The position numbers and the translations under genes were made by a program. Shown here piece after piece: positions 7,699 to 16,106 of a DNA stretch of 46,454 nucleotides. Source of the stretch: JANXQE01 sp035294005 (GTDB taxonomy: Bacteria > Verrucomicrobiota > Verrucomicrobiia > Limisphaerales > UBA8199); assembly GCA_035294005.1 (NCBI GenBank), contig DATGLT010000152.1, positions 1-46,454 of the forward strand, given 5' to 3'. Every line of letters starts with the position of its first letter. Within the stretch, counting starts at the first letter, position 1. The notes under the pieces were generated by a model. It ran no database searches and was not told the origin of the DNA. It worked only from the letters and a program-made list of their open reading frames with translations.

Positions 7699-8241
7699 AT
7701 GATGAGCATGAGCAGCGATTACAAATTGCATTTCATTCATGGCAGACGCAGTGTGCGCGTTTATTCGCCGGGAGAAATCGCAGTGGAGACGGTGACCCAA
7801 GTGTTGCAAGCGGCGATGGCGGCGCCCTCAGCCATGACGAAGGATCCCTGGCGCTTCATCATCGTGCGCAGGCAGGAGAGTCTTGGGGCGCTCGCCGATG
7901 CGCTGCCAGGGGGCAAGATGCTCAAGACCGCAACCCTGGCGATCGTTGTTTGCGGCGATTTGGATGTGGCATTCGAGAGGCAAATCAGTTTCCTGCTGCA
8001 GGATTGTTCGGCGGCCATGGAGAACCTGCTGTTGGCCGCCCATGTTCTCGGGCTTGGGGCCTGTTGGGTCGGGGTTCACCCGAATGAAAATGCCGTGCGT
8101 GCCCTCAAGGACATGTTCGGCCTGCCCGCCCGGGTGGTGCCAATGGCGGCGGCCTCTTTGGGTCTGCCGGGAGAGGAACCTGATGCGCGCACGCGGTATA
8201 ACCCGGCCTATGTGCATTCGGAAAAATGGTCGCAAAGTTGA
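7699..8241 (+). CDS. Nitroreductase family protein
   Basis: 180 residues with a single nitroreductase (FMN-binding) domain: HGRRSVRVYSP near the N-terminus supplies FMN-phosphate-binding Arg/Ser, APSAMTKDPW is the usual second FMN motif, and DCSAAMENLLLAAHVLGLGACWVG is the conserved central helix region. These enzymes are homodimers that reduce nitro compounds, quinones or flavins with NAD(P)H. ATG codons at 7699, 7702 and 7708 are all possible starts. The gene converges with galT, 17 bp from its end. The true substrate is unknown. Confidence 0.85.
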   Translation: MMSMSSDYKLHFIHGRRSVRVYSPGEIAVETVTQVLQAAMAAPSAMTKDPWRFIIVRRQESLGALADALPGGKMLKTATLAIVVCGDLDVAFERQISFLLQDCSAAMENLLLAAHVLGLGACWVGVHPNENAVRALKDMFGLPARVVPMAAASLGLPGEEPDARTRYNPAYVHSEKWSQS

Positions 8242-8258
8242 ACATTGCGAGCTCGAAT

Positions 8259-9302
8259 CTATTTTGAGAGGTAATGCTTTTCACTGAGCTGCTGCAGGCG
8301 CTGCGCAGCCTGTTCCGGGGTGAGGTCCCGCTGTGCCTCGGCCAGCAGTTCGTAACCGACCATAAACTTCTTGACCGTAGCCGAACGCAACAGCGGCGGA
8401 TAAAAATGGGCGTGGAGCTGCCAGTGAGAGTAATCGCCTTCGTCAGTTGGCGCGCCGTGCCAGCCCATTGAATAGGGAAACGAGGTTTCGAAAAGGTTGT
8501 CGTACCGGACAAGCAACCGGCGCAGGATATCCGCAAGCGCGTCCCGTTCCGGCGGAGTCAGATCGGGAATCCGGAAGACGTGACGGCGCGGCAGCAACAA
8601 AATTTCAAAAGGCCAGACGGCCCAAAAGGGGACCAGGGCCATCCAATGTTCGTTCCGCGTTACGATGCGAGCGCCCGCCACGGCTTCGCGGGCATATAGA
8701 TCCACCAGAAGCGGCGATCCGTTCTTCTCGAGGTAAAGGCGTTGGCTCCGATCTTCGGCTGCGGGGTCGTTGGGCAGCGAGCTGCCGGCCCAGACCTGCC
8801 CATGAGGATGTGGATTGGAACAGCCCATCACCGCACCTTTGTTTTCGAACAATTGAACCCAACGGTACGTCCGGCCCAATTCCGTGACCTGGTCAGCCCA
8901 GACATCCACGACCCGCCGAATATCCGCCGGTGCCATCTGTGCCAGCGTCAGGTCGTGCCTTGGAGAAAAACAAATGACCCGGCACTCGCCGCGAACGGGC
9001 TCGACTCGGAATAGCTGGTCCTGAGTCTCCCCGGCTGCGGGCGTATCCGGTAAGAGCGCCGAGAAGTCGTTGACAAAAACCAGGGTGCTTGTGTAGCGCG
9101 GGTTCACCGCATCGCCGGCGCGCTTGTTACCCGGGCAAAGGTAACATTGCGGATCGTACTGTGGGCGGCTTTCCTGGGGCACGCGTTCGACCTGTCCCTG
9201 CCACGGTCTCTTGGTTCGATGCGGTGAGACCAGCACCCACTGTCCTATAAGCGGATTGAAACGCCGATGCGGGTGATCCTCCGGATTGAACTTCGTATCC
9301 AT
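8259..9302 (-). CDS. galT: Galactose-1-phosphate uridylyltransferase
   Basis: 347 residues, the normal GalT length. It swaps UMP between UDP-glucose and galactose-1-phosphate in the Leloir pathway. The zinc-site cysteines are C53 and C56 (PQCYLCPGN), and the active-site motif is SNPHPHGQVW with nucleophile His167, equivalent to His166 of E. coli. It is the last gene of a minus-strand run, 39 bp after the MFS transporter gene, so galactose or a galactose-containing sugar is a likely substrate of the cluster. No galK or galE is in the window. Confidence 0.93.
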   Translation of the reverse strand: MDTKFNPEDHPHRRFNPLIGQWVLVSPHRTKRPWQGQVERVPQESRPQYDPQCYLCPGNKRAGDAVNPRYTSTLVFVNDFSALLPDTPAAGETQDQLFRVEPVRGECRVICFSPRHDLTLAQMAPADIRRVVDVWADQVTELGRTYRWVQLFENKGAVMGCSNPHPHGQVWAGSSLPNDPAAEDRSQRLYLEKNGSPLLVDLYAREAVAGARIVTRNEHWMALVPFWAVWPFEILLLPRRHVFRIPDLTPPERDALADILRRLLVRYDNLFETSFPYSMGWHGAPTDEGDYSHWQLHAHFYPPLLRSATVKKFMVGYELLAEAQRDLTPEQAAQRLQQLSEKHYLSK

Positions 9303-9341
9303 GTTCCTGTGGCCCTAAGCTCCGTTGATTGAGCCGGGAAA

Positions 9342-10667
9342 TCAAGGTTTCGTATGGGAGCCCGTGGAACCGCTATCGGTCCGGGCGCAAACCACCGCGG
9401 CCAGGAGCAGAACGGCGCCCACGATGTAAATGATGGAACAGCACGCAATCGCCTCGCTCATGTTCTCCATTTCCGTAACGTGACGGCCATGTTTGCTTAG
9501 CCAGCCGACAGCCAAGGGCCCCAAAGCGCCCCCGCCCCACCCGACCGTGTTCATGATTCCCGCGGCTGTTCCGCGCGCGCGGGGCTCAACCACATCAAAG
9601 AGCGCGGCAAAGATATTCGAATCATACAGCCCTTTGCACAACCCGAACAGGCTCATCACAATCAACAACACGGTCACGTCGCGCGTAATGCCAACCAGCA
9701 GGACGAATACCGAACCGAGCCCCAGGCCCAGCGCCTGGACCAGCATCCGTCCGCCCGGTCTATGCCTGGCCCATCGGTCCGCAAGCCAGCCCCCAAATGG
9801 GACGCTCACAGCGCTGGCCAGGTGGATGAACAGGCTTCCGGATAACCCGGCCGAAGTCAGTTGAAAGTGAAATTTCTCAACTAGAAACGTCGGTGTCCAG
9901 GTGAGGAAAATGGTCGCGACGAAGTTCGCCGCCAGAAAGCCTCCCAGCAGGAGCAAAGCCACCCTGTTGCGCGGCAACAGAAGCGCCACCGCGCGCCAGG
10001 TCAACGCCTCTCCGCCTGTTTGGATCTTGCCGCTCTCCTTCGCGTCAGCGGAACCTCTGACCGGTTCGCGCAAGTATCGAAATAACAGCAAGGCCAAAAA
10101 CAAGCCAACAAAACCAAAGAAATAGAACCCAGACCTCCAGCCCGAATGCACGGCGAACCAGGCGCCGAGCCAACCGCCGGCGATCGTTCCCACGTACACC
10201 CCCGAGTTGTGGATAGCCAGCGCCCGGGAGCGACTCGACGGGCCATGGTAATCGCTCATCAGCGACGTCGAGGCGGGAAAATAGAATGTCTCTCCCAACC
10301 CCTCCAGAGCGCGAACCCCAACAAATTGCCAGAGCCGGCCGCACAAACCCGTGAGCATCGTTACCAGGCTCCAGAAAGCGCAACCGCCAAGAATCAAGTA
10401 GCGCCGCGGCCACTTGTCCCCAATGAAGCCCGCAACCGGTGCTGCCAATGCATAAAGCCACGTAAATGCCGAGGCAATCAATCCCAACTGCACTTTGTCG
10501 AATCCGAACTCGTCCTTTAACTTTGGAAACACGGAGAAAATGGTCTGCCGATCCGCATAGTTGAAAAAGCAAATGAACCAGAGCATCAACACAACCCACC
10601 ATTTGTAGCGATGAATGCGATTGGCCTCGGACGGCCCTTTCTGCGGCTGGATGGCGACGCCGTTCAT
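9342..10667 (-). CDS. MFS transporter, ACS/sugar-acid-like
   Basis: 441 residues from ATG 10667, chosen because it gives a 4-bp ATGA overlap with the upstream stop and removes a non-membrane N-terminal extension. About 12 hydrophobic helices are visible, with FFNYADRQTIFSVFP in helix 1 and the loop motif GDKWPRRYLILGG between helices 2 and 3. The RALEGLGETFYFPAS helix 4 region resembles the anion:cation symporter (ACS) group that carries hexuronates, galactonate and similar acids. The domain split is around residue 200-230. Overlap with the DUF3748 gene implies translational coupling. The exact substrate cannot be read from sequence. Confidence 0.85.
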   Translation of the reverse strand: MNGVAIQPQKGPSEANRIHRYKWWVVLMLWFICFFNYADRQTIFSVFPKLKDEFGFDKVQLGLIASAFTWLYALAAPVAGFIGDKWPRRYLILGGCAFWSLVTMLTGLCGRLWQFVGVRALEGLGETFYFPASTSLMSDYHGPSSRSRALAIHNSGVYVGTIAGGWLGAWFAVHSGWRSGFYFFGFVGLFLALLLFRYLREPVRGSADAKESGKIQTGGEALTWRAVALLLPRNRVALLLLGGFLAANFVATIFLTWTPTFLVEKFHFQLTSAGLSGSLFIHLASAVSVPFGGWLADRWARHRPGGRMLVQALGLGLGSVFVLLVGITRDVTVLLIVMSLFGLCKGLYDSNIFAALFDVVEPRARGTAAGIMNTVGWGGGALGPLAVGWLSKHGRHVTEMENMSEAIACCSIIYIVGAVLLLAAVVCARTDSGSTGSHTKP

Positions 10668-12151
10668 TGGGACGCCAAATACGGCGTTAGATCCAAAACG
10701 AAAACCTGGTTGTAAAAGTTCCCTTCCAAGTTCGCCGGCCGGACATAGGCAACCTGTCGGCCATCCGGCGAGAAAACGCACGCTTCGGGTCGGGGCGCAT
10801 TCCCATCAAGGGACCGGTCAGTCACTCTCCGCGTTTCGCCGGTATCGGCCCGGGTGAGGCATACACAGTTGTCCATCACGTGAGCGATGTAACGACCGTC
10901 CGGGCTCCACGTAAACGCCGACCCAATGGAATAGCTATTGCGGGTTGTCTGCACAGGCGCCCCGCCCCTGGGAGAGATGGTCCAAAGCTGCACAATCCCG
11001 GCATCGTCCTTCATCAGAAAAGCAATGCGTTCGCCGTCGGGCGAGCTTCGCAGCCAATGCCGCGGGGCTTGCAAACCCGGATACTTTCTTGCCCCGGTAT
11101 GCGTCAGACGACGCTGCACGGTCCCTTTCGGAGGGGAGGGACGCCGCGTGGACGTGCCCTCAAGCGGGTGCAGGCCGGGGACTGTCAGGTCCTCGGGCAA
11201 ATCAACAACAAAGACCTCCGAAATAGGAGTTCCGGCGTCCGTGAGGACCTGGCCCTGGAAAGCAAGCGCACGTCGTTGGCGCGATCCGTCCTGCCGGACG
11301 TAGCCATTCGTCCCAATCCAGCCTTCCTCGCACGCTTTGTTGATCTCGTCGGACCCGGGCTTCGGGTTGGCGACCGTGCGCGTCGCCAGAACTGTAAAAT
11401 ACTCCCCGTCATGATTCCGTGGATGGACCTTGACGCGGACCGTTCGGACCGGCGCGCTGACCCCCACATTCCTCAGGTTGATTTCCTGTTCAGAGGTTTC
11501 GTTTGAAAAGCCGGACAACACGTGGTCTTCGTAAGTGAAACTCACCCAATCTCCGGCGGGATCCCATATGTGGACATGGGAACCGCCGCGCAGAGCACCC
11601 GGCGTAAAAGGAGGAACCAGGTCGCGCGCGTCCAGGTTGTGAAGGCGACCCGTGTCGCCGGTCTCGACGATCACTCCACGGCGGTGCCAGGCGCAATACT
11701 CCCAATCCGGCGTGGGATTCTCCGGTCCCAGAATGAAAACGACCTTGTTTTGAATTGGATGAAACGAGGCCACGCCACAATGAGCCCCGTTCACCGCCGC
11801 ATAGATAGTCCGAACCTCACCGGTATTGACCCGGACGAGGTTAATGCGCTCGCCGTCGAATCGATCTCCCGCAGGGCTGGAACGCGTGTCGTAAACAATC
11901 CACTGGCTGTCCGGGGACCAAACACCGGCGTTGGTCAGGATGTGCCCGCCGCGGTCGTGGGTGATTTGACGTTGCATTGATTTTAAGTTGCCCGGGGACT
12001 GCTCGTTGGCGGCGAAAAGAGGCCCCGCGCACGCGATAAAAAGCGCCAGAAATGCGCTGAGCAGTGGCGCATGCGATCGAATCGACAACCTGCCTGGTGT
12101 TTGGAACCAACGTTCGCGCGGGCCGGTTGGGACTGCGGTGCGCGCATGCAT
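10664..12151 (-). CDS. YidR-like DUF3748 beta-propeller protein, exported
   Basis: 495 residues. After a signal peptide (hydrophobic core about 28-47, LLSAFLALFIACAG, cleavage near LFAAN) comes a TolB/WD40-like propeller. Repeats such as GVWSPDSQWIVYDTR, FTWSPDGRYIAHV and CVFSPDGRQVAYV are evident. Several stretches match E. coli YidR as I remember it: RGGSHVHIWDPAGDWVSFTY, PGSDEINKACEEGWIG and DDAGIVQLWTISPRGG. YidR has no established function. The E. coli copy lacks an obvious signal peptide as I recall, so the export signal here is a difference. It is first in the operon with the MFS transporter (4-bp overlap) and galT. Periplasmic binding or processing of the transported sugar is a guess. 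Confidence 0.8.
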   Translation of the reverse strand: MHARTAVPTGPRERWFQTPGRLSIRSHAPLLSAFLALFIACAGPLFAANEQSPGNLKSMQRQITHDRGGHILTNAGVWSPDSQWIVYDTRSSPAGDRFDGERINLVRVNTGEVRTIYAAVNGAHCGVASFHPIQNKVVFILGPENPTPDWEYCAWHRRGVIVETGDTGRLHNLDARDLVPPFTPGALRGGSHVHIWDPAGDWVSFTYEDHVLSGFSNETSEQEINLRNVGVSAPVRTVRVKVHPRNHDGEYFTVLATRTVANPKPGSDEINKACEEGWIGTNGYVRQDGSRQRRALAFQGQVLTDAGTPISEVFVVDLPEDLTVPGLHPLEGTSTRRPSPPKGTVQRRLTHTGARKYPGLQAPRHWLRSSPDGERIAFLMKDDAGIVQLWTISPRGGAPVQTTRNSYSIGSAFTWSPDGRYIAHVMDNCVCLTRADTGETRRVTDRSLDGNAPRPEACVFSPDGRQVAYVRPANLEGNFYNQVFVLDLTPYLASQ

Positions 12152-12295
12152 GTGGGTGGAGCAGTGAACTCATTTTTTGCACAACACCAGCCTTTGTCAC
12201 GGAAGATCTCCAGGAAATTTCTTTTTTCAATATTGCTGTTTACAGCCACCCGTTGGTTGTTAGTATCCGCCCCTGCATTTTATCTCAAGCGCGAC

Positions 12296-12634
12296 ATGAA
12301 AAAGATCGACGCCATTATCAAGCCGTTCAAACTCGAGGACGTCAAAGAAGCCCTCTCGAGTCTTGGAGTCGAAGGCATGACCGTCTCTGAGGTCAAAGGA
12401 TTCGGCCGGCAAAAAGGGCACACTGAAATCTATCGGGGCAGCGAGTATACCGTCGACTTTCTGCCGAAGATAAAACTCGAGATTGTTCTGCCGGACTCGA
12501 GAGTCGAAGCCGCTGTCGAGGCCATTGTCAAAGCCGCCAAGACAGGAAAAATTGGCGATGGCAAAGTTTTTGTAAGCACGGTCGACAACGCCATCCGAAT
12601 CCGGACTGAAGAAACGGGCGAATCGGCAGTCTGA
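12296..12634 (+). CDS. glnB: Nitrogen regulatory protein PII
   Basis: 112 residues, standard PII length. MKKIDAIIKPFKLEDVKEAL is the classical N-terminus, the T-loop carries Tyr51 (GSEYTVDF), the uridylylation site, and TGKIGDGKVFV is the nucleotide-binding B-loop. PII trimers sense ATP/ADP and 2-oxoglutarate and control glutamine synthetase adenylylation, ammonium transport or arginine synthesis. The ATG at 12296 is chosen because an upstream in-frame start would add 75 unrelated residues. It is followed after 86 bp by glnA, the classical glnBA order; the glnB/glnK distinction rests on that context only. Confidence 0.95.
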   Translation: MKKIDAIIKPFKLEDVKEALSSLGVEGMTVSEVKGFGRQKGHTEIYRGSEYTVDFLPKIKLEIVLPDSRVEAAVEAIVKAAKTGKIGDGKVFVSTVDNAIRIRTEETGESAV

Positions 12635-12671
12635 CACGCCGATTACGGAATCACTTTACAGAAGTCACCAT

Positions 12672-12692
12672 CGACCTTTGTTGAGAAGGTCG
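12672..12692 (+). promoter_or_regulatory. Stem-loop in the glnB-glnA spacer
   Basis: A perfect 7-bp stem, CGACCTT (12672-12678) with AAGGTCG (12686-12692), encloses a 7-base loop 28 bases before the glnA start. No T-run follows, so it is not a standard terminator. It may be an RNA processing or stability element that sets the glnB:glnA ratio, or part of a glnA leader. The role is inference. Confidence 0.4.
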
Positions 12693-12720
12693 GTTCAGAA
12701 TACCACTGACAACTACATCC

Positions 12721-14133
12721 ATGAGCACACCCAAGAGCGTAATCGAGTTAGCAAAGAAAAGTGGCGCCAAGATGGTCGACATCAAGTTTGTCGACACCTT
12801 CGGCACCTGGCAGCATTTCAGCTGTCCGATTCGGGAATTGACCGAGGAAATCTTCAGCGAAGGCCTGGGCTTCGACGGCTCGAGCATCCGCGGTTGGAAA
12901 AGCATCGAAGCCTCCGACATGCTGGCCATGCCCGACCCGGAAACCGCCTTTATTGACCCTTTTTGCGTCGAACCGACTCTCTCGCTGACCTGCACCATTG
13001 CCGAGACAGGCACCAAAGAGCCCTACGTCCGCGACCCGCGCGGCATCGCTCAGCGCGCCGAAAAATACCTCGCCAGCACCGGCCTTGCCGATACCGCCGT
13101 GTTCGGCCCCGAAGCCGAGTTCTTCGTCTTCGACAATGTGCAGTTTGACTCCAAGTCCAACGGCACCTTCTACAGCGTCGAATCCGAGGAAGCCATCTGG
13201 AACAGCGGCCGCGACGAGATGCCCAATCTCGGTTACAAAATCCGCCACAAGGAAGGCTATTTCCCGGTGGCACCGCTGGACCAGCAGCAGGATATCCGCA
13301 CCGAGATGTGCCTGGTCATGGAGCAGTTAGGCGTCAAAATCGAACGCCAGCACCACGAAGTGGCCACGGCCGGCCAGGCCGAAATCGATTATCGATTCGA
13401 TACCCTGATCAAGGCGGCCGACGCGATGATGGTCTACAAGTATGTCGTCAAGAACATCGCCCGCAAACACGGCAAGACGGCTTGTTTCATGCCCAAACCC
13501 CTCTTTGGCGATAACGGTTCGGGCATGCACACACACCAGAGCTTGTGGAAAAAGGGCAAACCGTTGTTTGCCGGGAATGAATATGCCGGCCTGTCCAAAA
13601 TGGCGCTCTATTACGCCGGGGGCCTGCTCAAGCACGCCCGCGCGCTGTGCGCCATTTGCAATCCGACCACCAACAGTTACAAGCGGCTGGTGCCCGGCTA
13701 CGAAGCCCCGGTGAACCTGGCGTACAGCTCGCGCAATCGCTCCGCGGCCATCCGTATCCCGACCTACAGCGAAAATCCCAAGGCCAAGCGCTTGGAATAC
13801 CGCCCGCCTGACCCGGCAGCCAATCCGTACCTGGCCTTTGCGGCGTTGCTGATGGCGGGGTTGGATGGAATCACCAACAAGATCGAGCCAGGTGAACCGC
13901 TGGATAAAAACATTTATGAGCTGCCGCCCGAAGAGCTCAAGAAAGTGCCCAACGTGGCAGGAAGCCTGGGTGAAGCGCTCGATTGTCTTGAGAAGGACCA
14001 CGAGTTCCTGCTCAAGGGCGATGTCTTTACCAGCGATTTCCTGGAGATGTGGATCTCGACCAAACGCAAGGAACACGACGCCTTGCGCCTGCGGCCTCAT
14101 CCGTATGAGTTCTATCTTTACTACGACGTGTAA
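12721..14133 (+). CDS. glnA: Glutamine synthetase, type I
   Basis: 470 residues, typical of GSI dodecamers. It makes glutamine from glutamate, ammonia and ATP. Visible GSI motifs include GFDGSSIRGW near 50, FGPEAEFFVFD near 130 (metal-binding Glu), the KPLFGDNGSGMHTHQS ammonia/ATP region, and NRSAAIRIP. The adenylylation-loop tyrosine is present as Y399 in KNIYELPPEE, so control by GlnE-type adenylylation is possible, consistent with the PII gene just upstream. Together with the ArgZ-type enzyme it could recapture ammonia released from arginine. Confidence 0.97.
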   Translation: MSTPKSVIELAKKSGAKMVDIKFVDTFGTWQHFSCPIRELTEEIFSEGLGFDGSSIRGWKSIEASDMLAMPDPETAFIDPFCVEPTLSLTCTIAETGTKEPYVRDPRGIAQRAEKYLASTGLADTAVFGPEAEFFVFDNVQFDSKSNGTFYSVESEEAIWNSGRDEMPNLGYKIRHKEGYFPVAPLDQQQDIRTEMCLVMEQLGVKIERQHHEVATAGQAEIDYRFDTLIKAADAMMVYKYVVKNIARKHGKTACFMPKPLFGDNGSGMHTHQSLWKKGKPLFAGNEYAGLSKMALYYAGGLLKHARALCAICNPTTNSYKRLVPGYEAPVNLAYSSRNRSAAIRIPTYSENPKAKRLEYRPPDPAANPYLAFAALLMAGLDGITNKIEPGEPLDKNIYELPPEELKKVPNVAGSLGEALDCLEKDHEFLLKGDVFTSDFLEMWISTKRKEHDALRLRPHPYEFYLYYDV

Positions 14134-14556
14134 CCCTGGCCCGAGGGCGCCCCGAAGGGGCAAGCACATGCGACAAAAAAACGCGTTAAAAGCTCCGCGA
14201 TTTGGGCCCAAAAACACCTGTGAATAACTCGTGAACAAAAGTTAATATGTTGTCCTCGCCACCCTACTTGGGATTTCATAGAAAAGATGCAACTCCGGGC
14301 TGTCACATTGGCAGGACAGATTTGATACGACTGGGTTACGAGGAGGTGACGGTGGTTAGAACCTTAAGCTGCTAGAGATCAAACACTTGCAGACTAGCAT
14401 TGGCAGCGCCACGACCGGCGCTTCAGTTCAGGATTGAGTTTTGTTGGGACTTGTAACTTTGGGGATGTTGCAAGTCAACGCCGAGAGCCGGGAAAAGCAC
14501 GCGGCAAGTGGTTAGGTGAATAAAATGCCCGAAAATCGGGCTTTCGGGACGAAAAC
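14134..14556. other. 423-bp gap between glnA and dnaA
   Basis: The gap begins with a short GC hairpin, GCCCC-GAA-GGGGC (14149-14161), without a T-run. One DnaA-box-like site, TGTGAATAA (one mismatch to TGTGGATAA), lies at 14219-14227, and a weaker one (GGTGAATAA) near 14515. A perfect Shine-Dalgarno string AGGAGGTGA (14341-14349) is followed 2 bases later by a GTG opening 7 codons to TAG 14375; the same TAG closes a 42-codon frame from ATG 14247. I cannot call either a gene. A known RNA family was not recognised. The dnaA promoter must lie here. The few DnaA sites do not make a convincing origin. Confidence 0.5.
14527..14548 (+). promoter_or_regulatory. Two mutually exclusive hairpins just before the dnaA start
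   Basis: GCCCGA (14527-14532) can pair with TCGGGC (14536-14541). Alternatively, CCCGAAA (14528-14534) can pair with TTTCGGG (14542-14548). The two share bases and cannot form together. The second hairpin covers the CGGGA stretch about 8 bases before the dnaA ATG, the only candidate ribosome site. A translational switch is possible but not proven; the sequence complementarity is directly visible. Confidence 0.45.
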
Positions 14557-15918
14557 ATGCAAACTACCGCGGAGAAAATTTGGGTAGCGGCCCAGGAGCA
14601 TCTGCGCTCGATGCTCAGTCCTGACACGTACAATTTGTGGTTTGCCCCGTTGCGCGCGTGTGGTGAAGGAGCCAACGCGATCGTGCTCGAGGTCTCGAAT
14701 GATTTTTGCGAGGTTTGGCTAAAAGACAACTACATGGGGTTGCTACAGGACGTCGTCGCGCTGGCATCAGGTCATCAACTGCAGGTCAAGTTCAAGGTCG
14801 CAACAATGAACGCTTCGCCGGTTCAAACCGAGCAACCCGGGCAGGAACCGGCCAAAGCAGTGGAAGTGGTTCCGGAACGCGCGAATTCCAACCACGACCT
14901 GAATTTCAATCCGAAGAACACGTTTGAAACCTTCGTTGTCGGCAACAACAACAACTTCGCTTATGCAGCCGCGTTGGCGGTGGCGCAATCACCCGGCAAA
15001 TCCTACAACCCGCTGTTCCTGTATGGCGGCGTCGGTTTGGGCAAGACGCACCTGTTGCACGCAATTGGGCAGCACGTAGCGGGTCACAAGAAGAACGCCC
15101 GCGTGGCATACATCTCTTCTGAAAAATTCACCAACGAATACATCGACGGCATTCAGAACAACCAACTGGCGAAATTCCGCAAAAAATATCGCCAAACCGA
15201 CGTGCTGCTGATTGACGACATCCAGTTCCTGGCGGGCAAGGAACGGATCCAGGAAGAATTCTTCCACACCTTTAACGCTCTCCACGAGTCGCACAAACAG
15301 ATCGTGTTGACATGCGACCGCCCGGCCAGCGAAATCCAAAACCTCGAACACCGGTTGGTCTCGCGGTTTGAATGGGGGCTGGTTACGGACCTGCAACCTC
15401 CCGACGTTGAGATGCGGTTGGCCATTTTAAACAAAAAAGCCCAGCTCATGGGGGTTCAACTCCCGGAGGAAATCATCCAATTCCTCGCCAACCGGATTCG
15501 CACGAATATCCGGCGGCTTGAAGGGGCGTTGATCCGCGTGGCCTCCTACGCTGCATTAACAGGCAAGAAGCTCACTTTGGAAGTCGTCGAAGGGTTGTTG
15601 CGCGAGATACTCCACGAAGAGGGCCGCTATTCAATCAGCATCGAAACGATCCAGAAAAAGGTGGCTGAACACTTTGACATCCGGCTGGCGGACATGACCA
15701 GCAAACGGCGGCCGGAAAACATTGCGTTCCCGCGCCAGATTGCGATGTTCCTCTCGAGGCAAATGACCGAAAGCTCCCTCAGCACGATTGGCGAGGCCTT
15801 TGGCGGCCGCGACCACGGCACCGTGCTGCATGCCTGCCGCCTCGTCAAAGACCGGATGGAAGTTGACGCCCATGTGCGACAGGTCGTTAGTTACCTCGAA
15901 AAACAGCTTCTCAGGTAA
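14557..15918 (+). CDS. dnaA: Chromosomal replication initiator DnaA
   Basis: 453 residues, with all four DnaA domains. Domain I covers 1-80, and domain II is a short variable linker (about 85-118). The AAA+ domain III has Walker A GGVGLGKT (157-164) and Walker B VLLIDDIQF. Domain IV has the DNA-binding signature GGRDHGTVLHAC (416-427). It binds ATP and DnaA boxes to open the origin. Neighbours are glnA upstream and an ABC ATPase downstream; the usual dnaN and recF are absent, so the classical dnaA operon is broken here. Two overlapping hairpins sit directly before the start codon. Confidence 0.97.
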   Translation: MQTTAEKIWVAAQEHLRSMLSPDTYNLWFAPLRACGEGANAIVLEVSNDFCEVWLKDNYMGLLQDVVALASGHQLQVKFKVATMNASPVQTEQPGQEPAKAVEVVPERANSNHDLNFNPKNTFETFVVGNNNNFAYAAALAVAQSPGKSYNPLFLYGGVGLGKTHLLHAIGQHVAGHKKNARVAYISSEKFTNEYIDGIQNNQLAKFRKKYRQTDVLLIDDIQFLAGKERIQEEFFHTFNALHESHKQIVLTCDRPASEIQNLEHRLVSRFEWGLVTDLQPPDVEMRLAILNKKAQLMGVQLPEEIIQFLANRIRTNIRRLEGALIRVASYAALTGKKLTLEVVEGLLREILHEEGRYSISIETIQKKVAEHFDIRLADMTSKRRPENIAFPRQIAMFLSRQMTESSLSTIGEAFGGRDHGTVLHACRLVKDRMEVDAHVRQVVSYLEKQLLR

Positions 15919-15921
15919 ACC

Positions 15922-15967
15922 GGGCGGCCTCCGCCCTCAAACAGAACCCGCGCGCGAACGGCGCGGG
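15922..15967 (+). terminator. Paired GC-rich hairpins after dnaA
   Basis: GGGCGG-CCT-CCGCCC (15922-15936) and CCCGCGC-N7-GCGCGGG (15947-15967) follow the dnaA stop by 3 and 28 bases. Neither has a T-run, so they could be mRNA 3' stabilisers or weak terminators rather than a classical intrinsic terminator. Confidence 0.4.
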
Positions 15968-16106
15968 CGGGAGTGAAACCAACGCGGCGCTTGCGTTTCA
16001 GAACGCCCGACCAAAACCGAGTCACGTTTTGGACGCCGACAGACCTTTAGGCTACTGTTTGCCCAAGACAGGCCGAAGCCTGCCGGTCCACGGATCAACT
16101 TTAATC

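Noticed and set aside
12071..12295. Upstream extension of the PII gene by 75 residues
   Set aside because: PII proteins start at MKKI(D/E)AI; the extension would overlap the divergent DUF3748 start and is unrelated in composition.
14134..14556. Possible replication origin next to dnaA
   Set aside because: Only one DnaA-box-like site with one mismatch and one weaker site are visible, with no AT-rich repeat cluster; dnaN and recF are not adjacent.
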